From: a bacterium
GTDB taxonomy: Bacteria; SAR324; XYD2-FULL-50-16
NCBI GenBank assembly: GCA_018830885.1
Contig: JAHJRI010000035.1
Span: 1-34,200 of the forward strand
Direction: 5' to 3'
DNA length: 34,200 bases
The notes below the pieces were generated by a model. It did not search any database. It had not been told where the DNA came from and worked only from the letters and a program-made list of their open reading frames with translations. Shown one piece after another: positions 16,999 to 25,383 of the stretch (the first letter of the stretch is position 1; each line of letters starts with the position of its first letter). The position numbers and the translations under genes are program-made.

Positions 16999-17814
16999 AT
17001 GCCCGAATTACCCGAAGTTCAAACTATTGTAAACGAGCTCGCAGAGAACCTTCCCGGGAGTACCATATCTTCCTGCCGCATATTGAGAGAATCGATCGTT
17101 CAAGGGGATCAAACCCGATTTCGAAGAATAGTCAAGAATAAACTGATCCAAAAAATTGAACGTCGTGGGAAATATATTATTTTCAGTCTTTCATCCGATT
17201 TTTGGATTGTTGTCCATTTGCGGATGACAGGCAAATTTGTCCTCCAGCCGAACAGCAGGCAGCCACAAAAGCATGACCGGGTTGTTTTTTATCTGAGCAA
17301 CCATCAGAAATTGATTTATTCGGATGTCCGCTGCTTTGGAACCTTTGATTTGACGGATGACCTTCAAGAATGCCGTGGCTTGAATCAACTCGGCCCTGAT
17401 CCGTGGAGTGAGGAGGTCACAGCCGCCCGTTTAAAAAAAGAACTCACCAATCGCAAAATCCCGATTAAGACGGCCCTGCTGGATCAGAAAATCATTGCCG
17501 GGCTGGGCAATATTTACGCGTCGGAAATTCTGTTTGATGCCGGAGTCAATCCAATAATTGCCGCAAACTCATTATCGGAAAGAAAATTATCTGTTATCAT
17601 CCGGTCCATGAGGAAGATTCTCAATTTGGCGCTTCAATACAATGGGACCTCGATATCAGATTACCGCCGAGTTGATGATAAACAAGGGACGTTTCAAAAT
17701 TTTTTGAAAGTATATGGCAAGGCTGACCAGAAATGTTTAAACTGCTCTTCCCAAATAGTCAAAATTACCCAAAACCAAAGAAGCACTTTTTTATGCCCCA
17801 CATGCCAAAAATAA
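16999..17814 (+). CDS. mutM: Formamidopyrimidine-DNA glycosylase
   Basis: This 271-residue base-excision-repair enzyme removes 8-oxoguanine and formamidopyrimidines and cleaves the abasic site. The ATG at 16999 gives the obligatory MPELPEVQT N-terminus with the catalytic Pro2 and Glu3. RRGKYIIF contains the conserved Lys near residue 57. LLDQKIIAGLGNIYASEILF matches the H2TH region. The C-terminus is a zinc finger with CLNC and CPTC. Length is exactly typical. No strong ribosome site is visible. The next gene overlaps its 3' end, suggesting co-transcription. Confidence 0.97.
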   Translation: MPELPEVQTIVNELAENLPGSTISSCRILRESIVQGDQTRFRRIVKNKLIQKIERRGKYIIFSLSSDFWIVVHLRMTGKFVLQPNSRQPQKHDRVVFYLSNHQKLIYSDVRCFGTFDLTDDLQECRGLNQLGPDPWSEEVTAARLKKELTNRKIPIKTALLDQKIIAGLGNIYASEILFDAGVNPIIAANSLSERKLSVIIRSMRKILNLALQYNGTSISDYRRVDDKQGTFQNFLKVYGKADQKCLNCSSQIVKITQNQRSTFLCPTCQK

Positions 17815-18911
17815 AAGGAATTTCTCCTGCCTATCCGGCCGTTATCTGTCTACTGCTTGCTTTGGTTGTCGCTGGATTGCCCAAGTGGGGATTTGGAAAG
17901 GACATGATGATTGTTGAGACCGGCAATCACCATAGTGCCTCCTGGCAGTTCACCAACGAATTGTCCGAACTCTGGCAGAAAACCTATCCGGAAATGAATC
18001 TGGGGATGATGCCATCCCACACCGGCAGTGTTGAAAAAAGATTTGATAACCTCTTAAAAAAGAAAAGCCGTTTTGTCATTGCGCCTCTGACTTCTGCAGC
18101 GCAACAGATCACATTGAATCGACCGATAAAACTGGTGACACTTTTATGGTCGGTCTATCTGGTTCCGATCGACATCGGGGGGAAAAATGAACCGATCGAT
18201 CTAAATAATTACCGCTACTGGTACATCCCCGGTCAATCGGTCATCATTGCTGAACTGATGCATGCTTTGAACAAATCTTTCCTGGCTGACACCATCAGAG
18301 CTGAGTACAACGAAAGAACGGCAGCTCTGAGAACGTCTGAAACCAGCCTTTTCCAGGGAGAACGGAATGCTCTCGATATAAGGGAGGAGTCGTCAGGGCC
18401 ACTCACCGAAGCTCTATCCGCCAAACCGGATAAAAGAAGCCTGATATTTCAGAAATCAGCCAGGATTGCAGGACTGAAAAATTTCAATACGGAGATCCTC
18501 CGGGTCGAAAACAGATCAATCCGGGAAATCTTTTCTCAATATCACGAAGGCATCCTTTTTTATGAGATGACAGGCTCTATTGACAACCTGGAACTCGCAC
18601 TAGGAAACAAGCTGGTGACGACTCATTTTGATCAAAATATTCAGGATTTTCTGGTCAGTATTCACCCATGGATACAGCCCGTATACAAGAGCCGCGCCGG
18701 ACAGAAAACGCTTGAATTTAATATGGCCCTGTTTGCAAATGCAAACGAAAATTCTAATTTTATCGTCAATATTCTTAAACTGCTTTCAGATCCACCGAAG
18801 TCCTATTTCCCACCCTCCTTTATATTCGGCAATCTTTCCATTCAAAGAACCAAAGAGATATCTCCTATTTTCATACATGCGGGTAGTCTGAAATATTTCG
18901 ATCTGAACTGA
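17793..18911 (+). CDS. TAXI-type solute-binding protein, divergent
   Basis: This is a periplasmic solute-binding protein of about 372 residues. I chose ATG 17793, which overlaps mutM by 22 bp; ATG 17802 is equally possible and both precede a signal peptide (hydrophobic VICLLLALVVAGL, then GFGKD). TAXI features are an opening ETGNHHSASWQF ligand segment, GSVEKRFDNLLKKKSRFVIAP in the place of the usual gene-family GS-E-N-L/D-A-I pattern, IKLVTLLWSVYLVPI, and a C-terminal PIFIHAGSLKYFD that matches the family's closing HPGA-x-K-Y motif. TAXI proteins feed TRAP transporters, but no DctQM-type membrane partner is encoded here. It may be an orphan receptor working with a distant transporter or a signalling protein. 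Confidence 0.7.
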   Translation: MPHMPKIKGISPAYPAVICLLLALVVAGLPKWGFGKDMMIVETGNHHSASWQFTNELSELWQKTYPEMNLGMMPSHTGSVEKRFDNLLKKKSRFVIAPLTSAAQQITLNRPIKLVTLLWSVYLVPIDIGGKNEPIDLNNYRYWYIPGQSVIIAELMHALNKSFLADTIRAEYNERTAALRTSETSLFQGERNALDIREESSGPLTEALSAKPDKRSLIFQKSARIAGLKNFNTEILRVENRSIREIFSQYHEGILFYEMTGSIDNLELALGNKLVTTHFDQNIQDFLVSIHPWIQPVYKSRAGQKTLEFNMALFANANENSNFIVNILKLLSDPPKSYFPPSFIFGNLSIQRTKEISPIFIHAGSLKYFDLN

Positions 18912-19214
18912 ACAGGATCAGTTTTACATCATGGTGCAAACCCCAATCGGATTCAGCAATAATTTGCTTGTAATTGTTACTTAAAAAACAGTAAATTAGC
19001 AAAAAGCTGGCCCTACATATCGGAATCAGGCAAAGTTATTGAATTACTTAGCAAAATTAATATAGAAAAAACTGATGTGGATGATCTCAACCTTCCATTT
19101 ATTTCAAAAAACAAAAAACCACCGATAAACTCCGCTGAACAGATGATGATTGAGCAGCTTGATACAGAACAAAAGGGCCGGCAACGGTTTCCCAGTATTG
19201 ATTCCATCATCGGC
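18912..19214. other. Gap before secretin gene, partly open in frame
   Basis: This 303-bp stretch between the TAXI-like gene and the chosen secretin start has no stop in the secretin frame from 18963 onward. It contains no ATG upstream of 19143, only GTG 19077. It is AT-rich (about 18960-19070), consistent with a promoter. No independent gene is supported. Confidence 0.4.
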
Positions 19215-21239
19215 ATGCGATCCTTTGCTTATCCTTTGAAATCTGGTCATCAATTTATTGTGAAAAAACAGATCCGGAAACTGGTTCTCAGCCTTCTTGT
19301 GTTTTGTATATGCCAGACGATGGTGTCAGCGGCATCCAGTAATCGTATAAAAATGAACTTCAATGATGTTGAAGTCATCAGTTTTATAAAAATCATCGGC
19401 AAGGAAACAGGCAGAACGTTCGTCTTTAACAGCAATGATCTGAAAGGGAAACAGATCACACTGATATCAGATCAGACGTTTTCAGCCGCTGAAGCATATA
19501 AGATCTTTGAATCGGTCCTGGAAATCAACGATCTATCCACCATCGAAGAGGGTAAAGTTACCCGTATTATCAGTTCAAAAGAGGCAAAAACAGCCACGAC
19601 ACCGCTCTATCAAGAAGACAGCGCCTTACACGACGGTGCTTTTGTCACCCGGGTCATTCCGGTCATTAATCTGGATGTCCGGACCGTTCGCTCCAATCTT
19701 GCACCGTTGATTTCCAGAAACGCAATCCTGGTCGCGAATGATGATGCCAATATTCTGATTCTAAAAGATAGCAGAGAAAACACGGAACGGTTCGCCAACA
19801 TTGTCAATTCCATCGATAAGATCGACTATGTACTGACTTCGATCAATCTTGAACTCATTACGCTTTTACACGCCAATGCGATCGAGACAGCAACCCTGCT
19901 GAACAGTATTTTTGAATCAAAGACGAAGAAAACCACCTCAGAAAGCGTACAATTGAAAGTTCTGGCAGATAAAAGAACCAACAATCTGGTTCTTATCGGT
20001 CACCCCCTTACTTTGGAAAAGATCAAAAAACTGGTTATTCAGCTGGATAATAAAATCGAGACCGATGAAGGCAATATCCGCGTCTATCCCCTGAAAAACG
20101 CTAATGCAAAAGTCATCGCAGAAGTCCTGCAGAAAATTGCCACCACTCTGCAAGGCACTAAAAAGCAAACGCCCGCAACCGCGCAGTCAACCATAATTCC
20201 GGATATACCTTCCAACTCACTCGTCATTTATGCGGATCAGGCCGAGTTTCCAACCCTGGAAAGTGTCATCCAGAAACTGGATATCGAACGGTCTCAGGTC
20301 TTCATCCAGGCCCTGATCATGGAGGTCCGCCTGGACAAAAGCCTTGAGCTGGGTGTTGAATGGCAGGCATCCGGAGAGACGTCATCTGGAGGTAAAGATG
20401 CTATAGTTTCTGCCGGCGGGGTGGGAGCGACCGGACGTCCCAAGACACTGGCTGAGATCAGTGCAGCCGGTTCATCCGGCGCCGTGGTGGGTATCATCGG
20501 AAGCCCGATTACGTTCGCAGGCACCGAATACAGCTCCTTCGATGCATTTATTAAAGCCATGGAGAGGGACACGGAGATTGATATTCTTTCCAACCCTCAG
20601 ATCCTGACACTGAATAATGAAGAAGCGGAAATCAAAGTCGGAGAAATCGTGCCGACGGTGGGCAGTATTTCGACAGACGCAAATGGAAAAGATACCATCA
20701 ACATCCAGTATAAAGAGGTCGGTATTTCACTGAAAATCACACCGCAAATCAATTCCAATGACGCCATTGAACTGAAGATCGACGAAAACTCGAGCAACGT
20801 GATTGAAGGAAAAATCGGAGCCTATGATCAGGGTGCCATCACTACCCTGAATCGGTCACTGAAGACAAAGGTGGTTGTCGAAAACGGTCAGACAATTGTA
20901 CTCGGAGGATTGATCAGCGATGAAGTAACCGATGTGGAAACAAAAACACCCTGCCTGGGAGATATCCCTATTCTGGGTTGGCTGTTCAGAACACAAAGCA
21001 CAGGGACTAAAAAAACAAATCTTCTGATATTTCTGACACCTCAGGTCGTCCGCAACCAGGAAGATCTGGAAGCGGTCAGTGAAAAAGCGAAAGCGAAAGT
21101 CAACAGCGCACGCCAAGGCCGCTTCCGCATCGATGTTTCCAATGAGTTTGGTGTTCCCCAGAAACCTAAAAATGACGAGGAGAACAAAGAGGAGGCACCG
21201 CTTGAAAAGCCGTCTACCGAAGGCAAAGTCGCTGAATAG
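19215..21239 (+). CDS. GspD-type outer-membrane secretin
   Basis: This secretin forms a multimeric outer-membrane gate for type II secretion or a related machine. Starts are uncertain: GTG 19077, ATG 19215 and GTG 19260 are all in frame without a good ribosome site. ATG 19215 is given here; GTG 19260 gives the neatest signal peptide (KKQIRK, hydrophobic core, VSA cleavage). In order there are an N0 domain (IKMNFNDVEVISFIKIIG), N1 to N3 ring domains with repeated VIxxLD endings, then the secretin core with VPTVGSIS, VGISLKITPQI, VVENGQTIVLGGLISD, and the C-terminal DIPILGWLFRTQ...LLIFLTPQVV. A charged Glu/Lys/Pro tail follows. No other gsp or pil genes are in the window, so it is an orphan here. 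Confidence 0.9.
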   Translation: MRSFAYPLKSGHQFIVKKQIRKLVLSLLVFCICQTMVSAASSNRIKMNFNDVEVISFIKIIGKETGRTFVFNSNDLKGKQITLISDQTFSAAEAYKIFESVLEINDLSTIEEGKVTRIISSKEAKTATTPLYQEDSALHDGAFVTRVIPVINLDVRTVRSNLAPLISRNAILVANDDANILILKDSRENTERFANIVNSIDKIDYVLTSINLELITLLHANAIETATLLNSIFESKTKKTTSESVQLKVLADKRTNNLVLIGHPLTLEKIKKLVIQLDNKIETDEGNIRVYPLKNANAKVIAEVLQKIATTLQGTKKQTPATAQSTIIPDIPSNSLVIYADQAEFPTLESVIQKLDIERSQVFIQALIMEVRLDKSLELGVEWQASGETSSGGKDAIVSAGGVGATGRPKTLAEISAAGSSGAVVGIIGSPITFAGTEYSSFDAFIKAMERDTEIDILSNPQILTLNNEEAEIKVGEIVPTVGSISTDANGKDTINIQYKEVGISLKITPQINSNDAIELKIDENSSNVIEGKIGAYDQGAITTLNRSLKTKVVVENGQTIVLGGLISDEVTDVETKTPCLGDIPILGWLFRTQSTGTKKTNLLIFLTPQVVRNQEDLEAVSEKAKAKVNSARQGRFRIDVSNEFGVPQKPKNDEENKEEAPLEKPSTEGKVAE

Positions 21240-21284
21240 AAGCTACATACCGGTCCATGACACCCCGCTGCTGGTTTCACAGCC

Positions 21285-21995
21285 ATGAAAGCCATGATAT
21301 TTGCTGCCGGGTTCGGTAAAAGACTACTCCCTTTGACAATGAAAATCCCAAAGGCACTGGTCGTTGTACATAACCGCCCCATGCTGGATTGGGTAATTGA
21401 GCATCTGATGCGACATGGCATCAATGACATCATTGTCAACACCCATCATCTTCATTCAGAAATTGAAGCTTACCTGGAGATGAATTCCTATTCCATCCCG
21501 ATTTCCATCTCACATGAAGAAACAATCCTTGGGACTGGTAGCGGCCTGTATCAAACACGACACTTCTGGGATAACTCCGATTTTTATGTCTGCAATGTTG
21601 ATATACTGTGCAAAGCCGATCTCAGTGCGTTTTTCGCCTTTCATGGGAGCCATGCATCCCTGGTATCGCTCGGAGTCAATGATCGCGTAGCCAAATCAAT
21701 GCTGCTGGTGGATCAGGAAGGGTATCTGGTCGGCAGAAGTGTTGCTGGACAAAAACAGATTGTGGGAAGACCACGAGGAAAGATCCATGAAGCAGGGTTT
21801 TGTGGAATGCATGCCATTTCTCCGTCTTTTTTCCAGCATGTCATTCCCCCCATGTCCTTTTCGATTATCGATGATTACATGAATCTGCTTCAAGCGGGAA
21901 TTTCGATCCGGACATGGTCGATTGGTGATGCCTACTGGGAGGATATTGGAACACCGGAAGCGCTGAAAAGGGCCAACCGTGATTTCTCTGGTTGA
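21285..21995 (+). CDS. Sugar-1-phosphate nucleotidyltransferase (MurU/RmlA-like)
   Basis: This 236-residue enzyme couples a sugar phosphate to a nucleotide. The N-terminal loop AAGFGKRLLPLT with PKALV supplies the G-x-G-x-R nucleotide site and Lys23. GTGSGLYQ (83-90) and NVDILC (Asp106) match the sugar/metal-binding regions. The C-terminal EDIGTPEALKRAN matches the closing motif of this group. It lacks the left-handed beta-helix of GlmU-type enzymes. The short length resembles MurU (N-acetylmuramate alpha-1-phosphate uridylyltransferase), but the substrate could equally be mannose- or another sugar phosphate. It begins 45 bp after the secretin gene. Confidence 0.85.
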   Translation: MKAMIFAAGFGKRLLPLTMKIPKALVVVHNRPMLDWVIEHLMRHGINDIIVNTHHLHSEIEAYLEMNSYSIPISISHEETILGTGSGLYQTRHFWDNSDFYVCNVDILCKADLSAFFAFHGSHASLVSLGVNDRVAKSMLLVDQEGYLVGRSVAGQKQIVGRPRGKIHEAGFCGMHAISPSFFQHVIPPMSFSIIDDYMNLLQAGISIRTWSIGDAYWEDIGTPEALKRANRDFSG

Positions 21996-22038
21996 CCCGC
22001 TCTCACCCGTGAAATTCATATACCTATTTACCTGATCA

Positions 22039-22060
22039 CCAAAAACAGCCCGCTTTTTGG
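22039..22060. terminator. Possible bidirectional hairpin between convergent genes
   Basis: CCAAAAA (22039-22045) and TTTTTGG (22054-22060) form a 7-bp stem with an 8-nt loop between the nucleotidyltransferase stop (+) and the tatA/B stop (-). It is AT-rich and has no clean T-run, so it is a weak candidate. Confidence 0.3.
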
Positions 22061-22113
22061 ATAGGCCTCCCGGAATTTTTCAGTCCAACTAAAATAGAAC
22101 ACGCCGATAAGGT

Positions 22114-22512
22114 CTAGCTTTTTTTCTTCTCGCTGACATCCGTATCGGTCTCCAAACCGCCTTTTCGCATGTCGGAATCTGTTTCTGGCATCTGGGAATC
22201 GGTCTCTTCCTTCTTCATTTCTTTATTGCCGACTTCCAGAACGTCAGCTGCGGTTTCAAGATAGTTTTCAAGGTTTGACGCCAGATTCTTCCGCTTCAGG
22301 TCCTTAGCCATTTCAGCGAGATCTTTGACTTCTGATCCAGCAGCATTTTCAAATTCGCTGGTGACTGTCGATTTAAATTCATTGGTTGCCTTGCGAAATT
22401 CGGCTAATCCACGTCCGATCGCTCTGACAACACCGGGAAGCTTGGACGGACCCAGAACAATCAGCGCAATTGCGCCAATGATCAGCATTTCCGTCATGCC
22501 CATATTGAACAT
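22114..22512 (-). CDS. Twin-arginine translocase TatA/TatB-family subunit
   Basis: This 132-residue protein helps export folded twin-arginine proteins. ATG 22510-22512 is preceded by AGAGGA at ideal spacing; a longer frame from 22626 runs inside tlpA and is rejected. Residues 1-21 give the membrane helix with Glu8 ([21 protein letters not shown]) and the Gly-Pro hinge typical of TatB. An amphipathic helix follows ([25 protein letters not shown]), then a long charged cytoplasmic tail. The MG-x-x-E and LGP features lean towards TatB, but TatA and TatB are hard to split in these lineages and no tatC is nearby. It begins 10 bp after tlpA, so the two are co-transcribed. Confidence 0.92.
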   Translation of the reverse strand: MFNMGMTEMLIIGAIALIVLGPSKLPGVVRAIGRGLAEFRKATNEFKSTVTSEFENAAGSEVKDLAEMAKDLKRKNLASNLENYLETAADVLEVGNKEMKKEETDSQMPETDSDMRKGGLETDTDVSEKKKS

Positions 22513-22522
22513 TTTATCCTCT

Positions 22523-23134
22523 CTATGGCTGTTTGCGGCTGAGTGTTTTGAAAAACTCCAGAAAAGCGACTTTGCTCCAGTTTGCAGGTCCAACCAGCTT
22601 TCCCAGAACCCTGCCCTCCTTGTCAATGACGAAAGTCGTTGGCAGTCCTGTCACATTGAGTTGTGCGCTGATAGATTTATCCTCATCCATCACAACGTCG
22701 AATGTATAGGAAAATTTTTGAATCCATCGGGTTACATTGCTCGGATCATCACCGTAGTTGACTGCCAGCATCCGAAACGGCTCACCCTGCATTTCATTAA
22801 CGAGTTTTTGTATATCCGGCATCTCCTTCTGACAGGGATAGCACCAGACCGCCCAGAAGTTCAGAAGAACAATCTTGCCTCGATTCGAAGAAAACAGCTC
22901 TTTTTTCCCGTTCAACAATTTATAGTCGAAATCCTTTACCGGAATCAAGGTATCCGCAACCGTAAAGTACTGTTCTTTCAAAAACCCTGATATATCCAGC
23001 GTTGCCCTGGTCTTGTCCGACACTGTATCAGTCCCCGTATCGCAACCGGAAATGACAACAACAAGCAGGACCAGCAGAACGATTCGAGAAACAGAGATTC
23101 GATTTGCAGATCTATTATCTATTCTATTTCTCAT
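22523..23134 (-). CDS. TlpA-like thioredoxin-fold lipoprotein
   Basis: This 203-residue protein is a membrane-anchored periplasmic thiol-disulfide oxidoreductase. The chosen ATG 23132-23134 gives a lipoprotein signal: basic N-terminus, long hydrophobic run, and ISGC lipobox with Cys31. A frame from 23203 is longer but gives an ordinary N-terminus without improvement. The thioredoxin domain follows: [15 protein letters not shown] carries the WCxxC active site (CYPC), LPTTFVID carries the cis-Pro, and GRVLGKLVG closes the sheet. Roles of relatives include cytochrome c maturation (ResA/CcmG), but no cytochrome genes are here. Its start overlaps the end of an upstream small ORF by 11 bp, and tatA/B follows directly. 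Confidence 0.92.
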   Translation of the reverse strand: MRNRIDNRSANRISVSRIVLLVLLVVVISGCDTGTDTVSDKTRATLDISGFLKEQYFTVADTLIPVKDFDYKLLNGKKELFSSNRGKIVLLNFWAVWCYPCQKEMPDIQKLVNEMQGEPFRMLAVNYGDDPSNVTRWIQKFSYTFDVVMDEDKSISAQLNVTGLPTTFVIDKEGRVLGKLVGPANWSKVAFLEFFKTLSRKQP

Positions 23135-23324
23135 CCTGATACAGGTCAATCTGTTTAAAGCAGCCCGACGAGCCCTGCAGAAGGGGGAATCCGATAAATT
23201 CAATCATGTGATACAGACCGCGCGATCCTTTTTCCCGATTCATAGCACTTTTCAATGTTTCAATGTGAGCAGAAGATAACTGCCATTTGAAAGCCAGATC
23301 CGGAAAAGACGTTACATTCACCAT
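23124..23324 (-). CDS. Small ORF coupled to tlpA
   Basis: This is a 66-residue frame from ATG 23322-23324 to a TAG that overlaps the tlpA start by 11 bp, an arrangement typical of translational coupling. The composition is protein-like: an amphipathic N-terminal half, then GLYHMIEFIGFPLLQG and a polar tail ending in DLYQDEK. No ribosome site is obvious, so it could be spurious. I do not recognise a family. A cytosolic partner or regulator of the downstream pair is only a guess. Confidence 0.45.
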   Translation of the reverse strand: MVNVTSFPDLAFKWQLSSAHIETLKSAMNREKGSRGLYHMIEFIGFPLLQGSSGCFKQIDLYQDEK

Positions 23325-23401
23325 TGAGAAGGTCGCCAGGAATCACATTGGATTGATATCTGGCGTAACCAGAACTGCAGATTTCAACCATCCATTCTGA
23401 C

Positions 23402-23458
23402 AAACGGACAAAGACCGTTTCCGTCCTTGAGGACGAGAAGACCCGCGGTCGGTCGACC
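23402..23458. other. Cluster of short hairpins
   Basis: Four perfect dyads are packed into 57 bp just beyond the stop of the 48-residue-repeat gene. They are AAACGG/CCGTTT (23402-23407, 23415-23420), CGTCC-TTGA-GGACG (23422-23435), GACC-CGC-GGTC (23440-23450) and the palindrome GGTCGACC (23451-23458). There is no T-run, so it is not a standard terminator. It could be a 3'-UTR structure or an RNA-processing site. Confidence 0.45.
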
Positions 23459-23459
23459 C

Positions 23460-24875
23460 CTATTTCAAATATTGTATCTGTCGTGCTTTTGAATTCATTA
23501 TCATATCATTGGCCGCTGACTCGCGAGGAAGTCTGTGGGACACTTCATGAATAAAATCGACAGCTTTTCTGACTAAATCGGGATTTTCATATACCGACAG
23601 CTCCTTCACGATCACCTTGTAGAGAGCCGCTTCTGTCTTCATCCGGATTATCGGATCGATGTTTTCAACACTACTGCGAACCAAAATTTCGTTAAACAGC
23701 CGTTTTGCCTCTTTTTCGATTTTCTTTGACGTGTTGACTGTCTCAAGTATCAGCAAATTCAGGCTTTGTTTGATAGCAGCCATCGATTTTTGATCCACCG
23801 CATCAGAAATTGTACATTCATTCAGGTATGTATTCAGCAACTCCTCCGCCTTTTCGTGCATACCTTTATTTTCCTTAACGGCAGCTCTTTCAACAGCCCG
23901 CTGGTTGAGATTTTCGAAAATCGCCTGTTCGGTTCCCCGGTTCAGCACGGATAACTCCATGGAATCAACTAATTCACCCAGAAGTCGTTCAACTTTTCCC
24001 CGAATAATGGTATTGTCCTCTTTACAGGAAAACGAGCGTATTTCTTGATTGATATGATTTACAAGGGTACTGGTAGTTTCAGGCTGAATAATAGAGCTGT
24101 CAATCTGCTTGACCAGATTCTGAGATAAGTCTTCAGATTTATTCCGGACAAATTCATTGTTTTTTTGACAGGATATTTCAATAATTAATTCATTAATCAG
24201 TTTCCTGATTGTTTTTTCTGCCTCCTGATCAATCAGATCAACATTCAAGTTTTGTAGATAGGCTTGAAAGATCGATTCAGTGCGCGACAAAACCTCTTCA
24301 TTTTTACCCTGACAGGCCCATTCAATTCCCTTCTTGTTAATAAATGCCATAATTGCCTGTTTGCTGCTCGACTGAATCGTTTCCTGCGAGAGCTGGCTGA
24401 TGTATTCCTGCGACAACGCAACCACCTTATCCTGGACCCCGTTGTTTTTAGTATTGCATGTGATCGAAACCAGTTCCTCGTTGATATGGGATGCAATGGT
24501 ATTTTCACTCTTCTGGGCAATGATATTCCGGTCTACCTGCGCCAGATATTCGGAGAGGAGATCATTCACCTTTTGTTTCATCTCCTGATTGGATGTATTT
24601 TGAGCCAGTTTAAGCAGTGAAGCGTTGATCTCTTTGCGGATATTCGCATCCACATCATTTCGGATAACTTCAACGCCAAACTCTTCGATGCTGGCCTGAA
24701 GAAGATCATAGGCTTTCTTGGTCACTGCTGCTTCAATTTTTTTCTGATCCGGATTGGAAAACGAGATCTCCTTGGCAGCTTTATGAAACATACCCACGAT
24801 TCTAAAAGTATGAATAAATGATCGGACCGGATCCAGGAATAACCGCTCAAAAAAGGCTTTAATCATATTCATCAT
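23460..24875 (-). CDS. Tandem 48-residue-repeat helical protein, unknown family
   Basis: This 471-residue protein starts at ATG 24873-24875 (further Met at residues 2 and 4; no Shine-Dalgarno). Residues 1-53 are a hydrophobic/basic leader (FFERLFLDPVRSFIHTF) without a clear signal peptide. Residues 54-436 are eight contiguous repeats of 48 residues each (the seventh has 47), starting at 54, 102, 150, 198, 246, 294, 342 and 389, with a partial ninth at 437. Each starts with a basic residue or Glu, has hydrophobic residues at positions 5, 9-10 and about 17-18, and an Ile/Leu-Asn pair at 30-31 in repeats 1-6. Repeats 2-5 share a Cys at position 39 (C140, C188, C236, C284). The pattern predicts a two- or three-helix solenoid. 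I do not recognise the family. A membrane-proximal scaffold is one possibility. Confidence 0.82.
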   Translation of the reverse strand: MMNMIKAFFERLFLDPVRSFIHTFRIVGMFHKAAKEISFSNPDQKKIEAAVTKKAYDLLQASIEEFGVEVIRNDVDANIRKEINASLLKLAQNTSNQEMKQKVNDLLSEYLAQVDRNIIAQKSENTIASHINEELVSITCNTKNNGVQDKVVALSQEYISQLSQETIQSSSKQAIMAFINKKGIEWACQGKNEEVLSRTESIFQAYLQNLNVDLIDQEAEKTIRKLINELIIEISCQKNNEFVRNKSEDLSQNLVKQIDSSIIQPETTSTLVNHINQEIRSFSCKEDNTIIRGKVERLLGELVDSMELSVLNRGTEQAIFENLNQRAVERAAVKENKGMHEKAEELLNTYLNECTISDAVDQKSMAAIKQSLNLLILETVNTSKKIEKEAKRLFNEILVRSSVENIDPIIRMKTEAALYKVIVKELSVYENPDLVRKAVDFIHEVSHRLPRESAANDMIMNSKARQIQYLK

Positions 24876-25383
24876 GCAATATTGGATTTTTCAATAAAAA
24901 ACGTCAGCTTCAAACACAAAGGATTCCAGGCCCGAATAAGATTTCTTATTGTCATAACAATGTCAATAAGATCTGTCCGGCCCGTCAGTATCGTTCCGTC
25001 CACAAAAAGCCTCGTCAATTGAGAAGGATTGGGTGTAAGACAACCGTCTCACCCATGTTTCCCTTAGTCTTTCGGAGCCCATTGGGATTGTCAAGCAGTC
25101 CTTGTGATATTCAAGCCGTCAAAAGGTATTTTTACCTGACTCAGCCAGCTGGCAACCATCGATTGACAGCCCCTATTCAATTTGCCTCAAATCGGAACCG
25201 GCTCTTCAATTCACGGATTCCCAATGGTTTGGGCATTCTCTCAGCTGGTTATTGATGACAATGTGATACTGAATGGTTTAATTTTGAGTCTAAACACAGG
25301 TTGGTAAGCATCCCGATCTACAAGCACGGGTTCACCCAGTTTTTATAAAACGGGCTTTAACACAATCCAATTCATTAGACCGT
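24876..25383. other. Divergent intergenic region between repeat-protein gene and ligA
   Basis: This 508-bp region should hold the promoters of both genes. The left part carries three AATAAGA half-sites (see separate entry). The remaining 400 bp has no convincing gene: a 78-codon frame at 25019-25255 has no ribosome site and unlikely composition. No terminator or RNA structure is evident. Confidence 0.45.
24935..24971. promoter_or_regulatory. Cluster of AATAAGA inverted and direct repeats
   Basis: AATAAGA (24935-24941), two bases, then TCTTATT (24944-24950) form a perfect dyad. After 12 bases CAATAAGA (24964-24971) repeats the first half-site and also pairs with TCTTATTG (24944-24951). The cluster lies 60-96 bp upstream of the repeat-protein start, in operator position. 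The sites are AT-rich, so chance is possible. Confidence 0.35.

Noticed and set aside
25019-25255. 78-codon frame in the ligA upstream region
   Set aside because: No ribosome site, unlikely Arg/Ser/Pro-rich composition and no link to neighbours.
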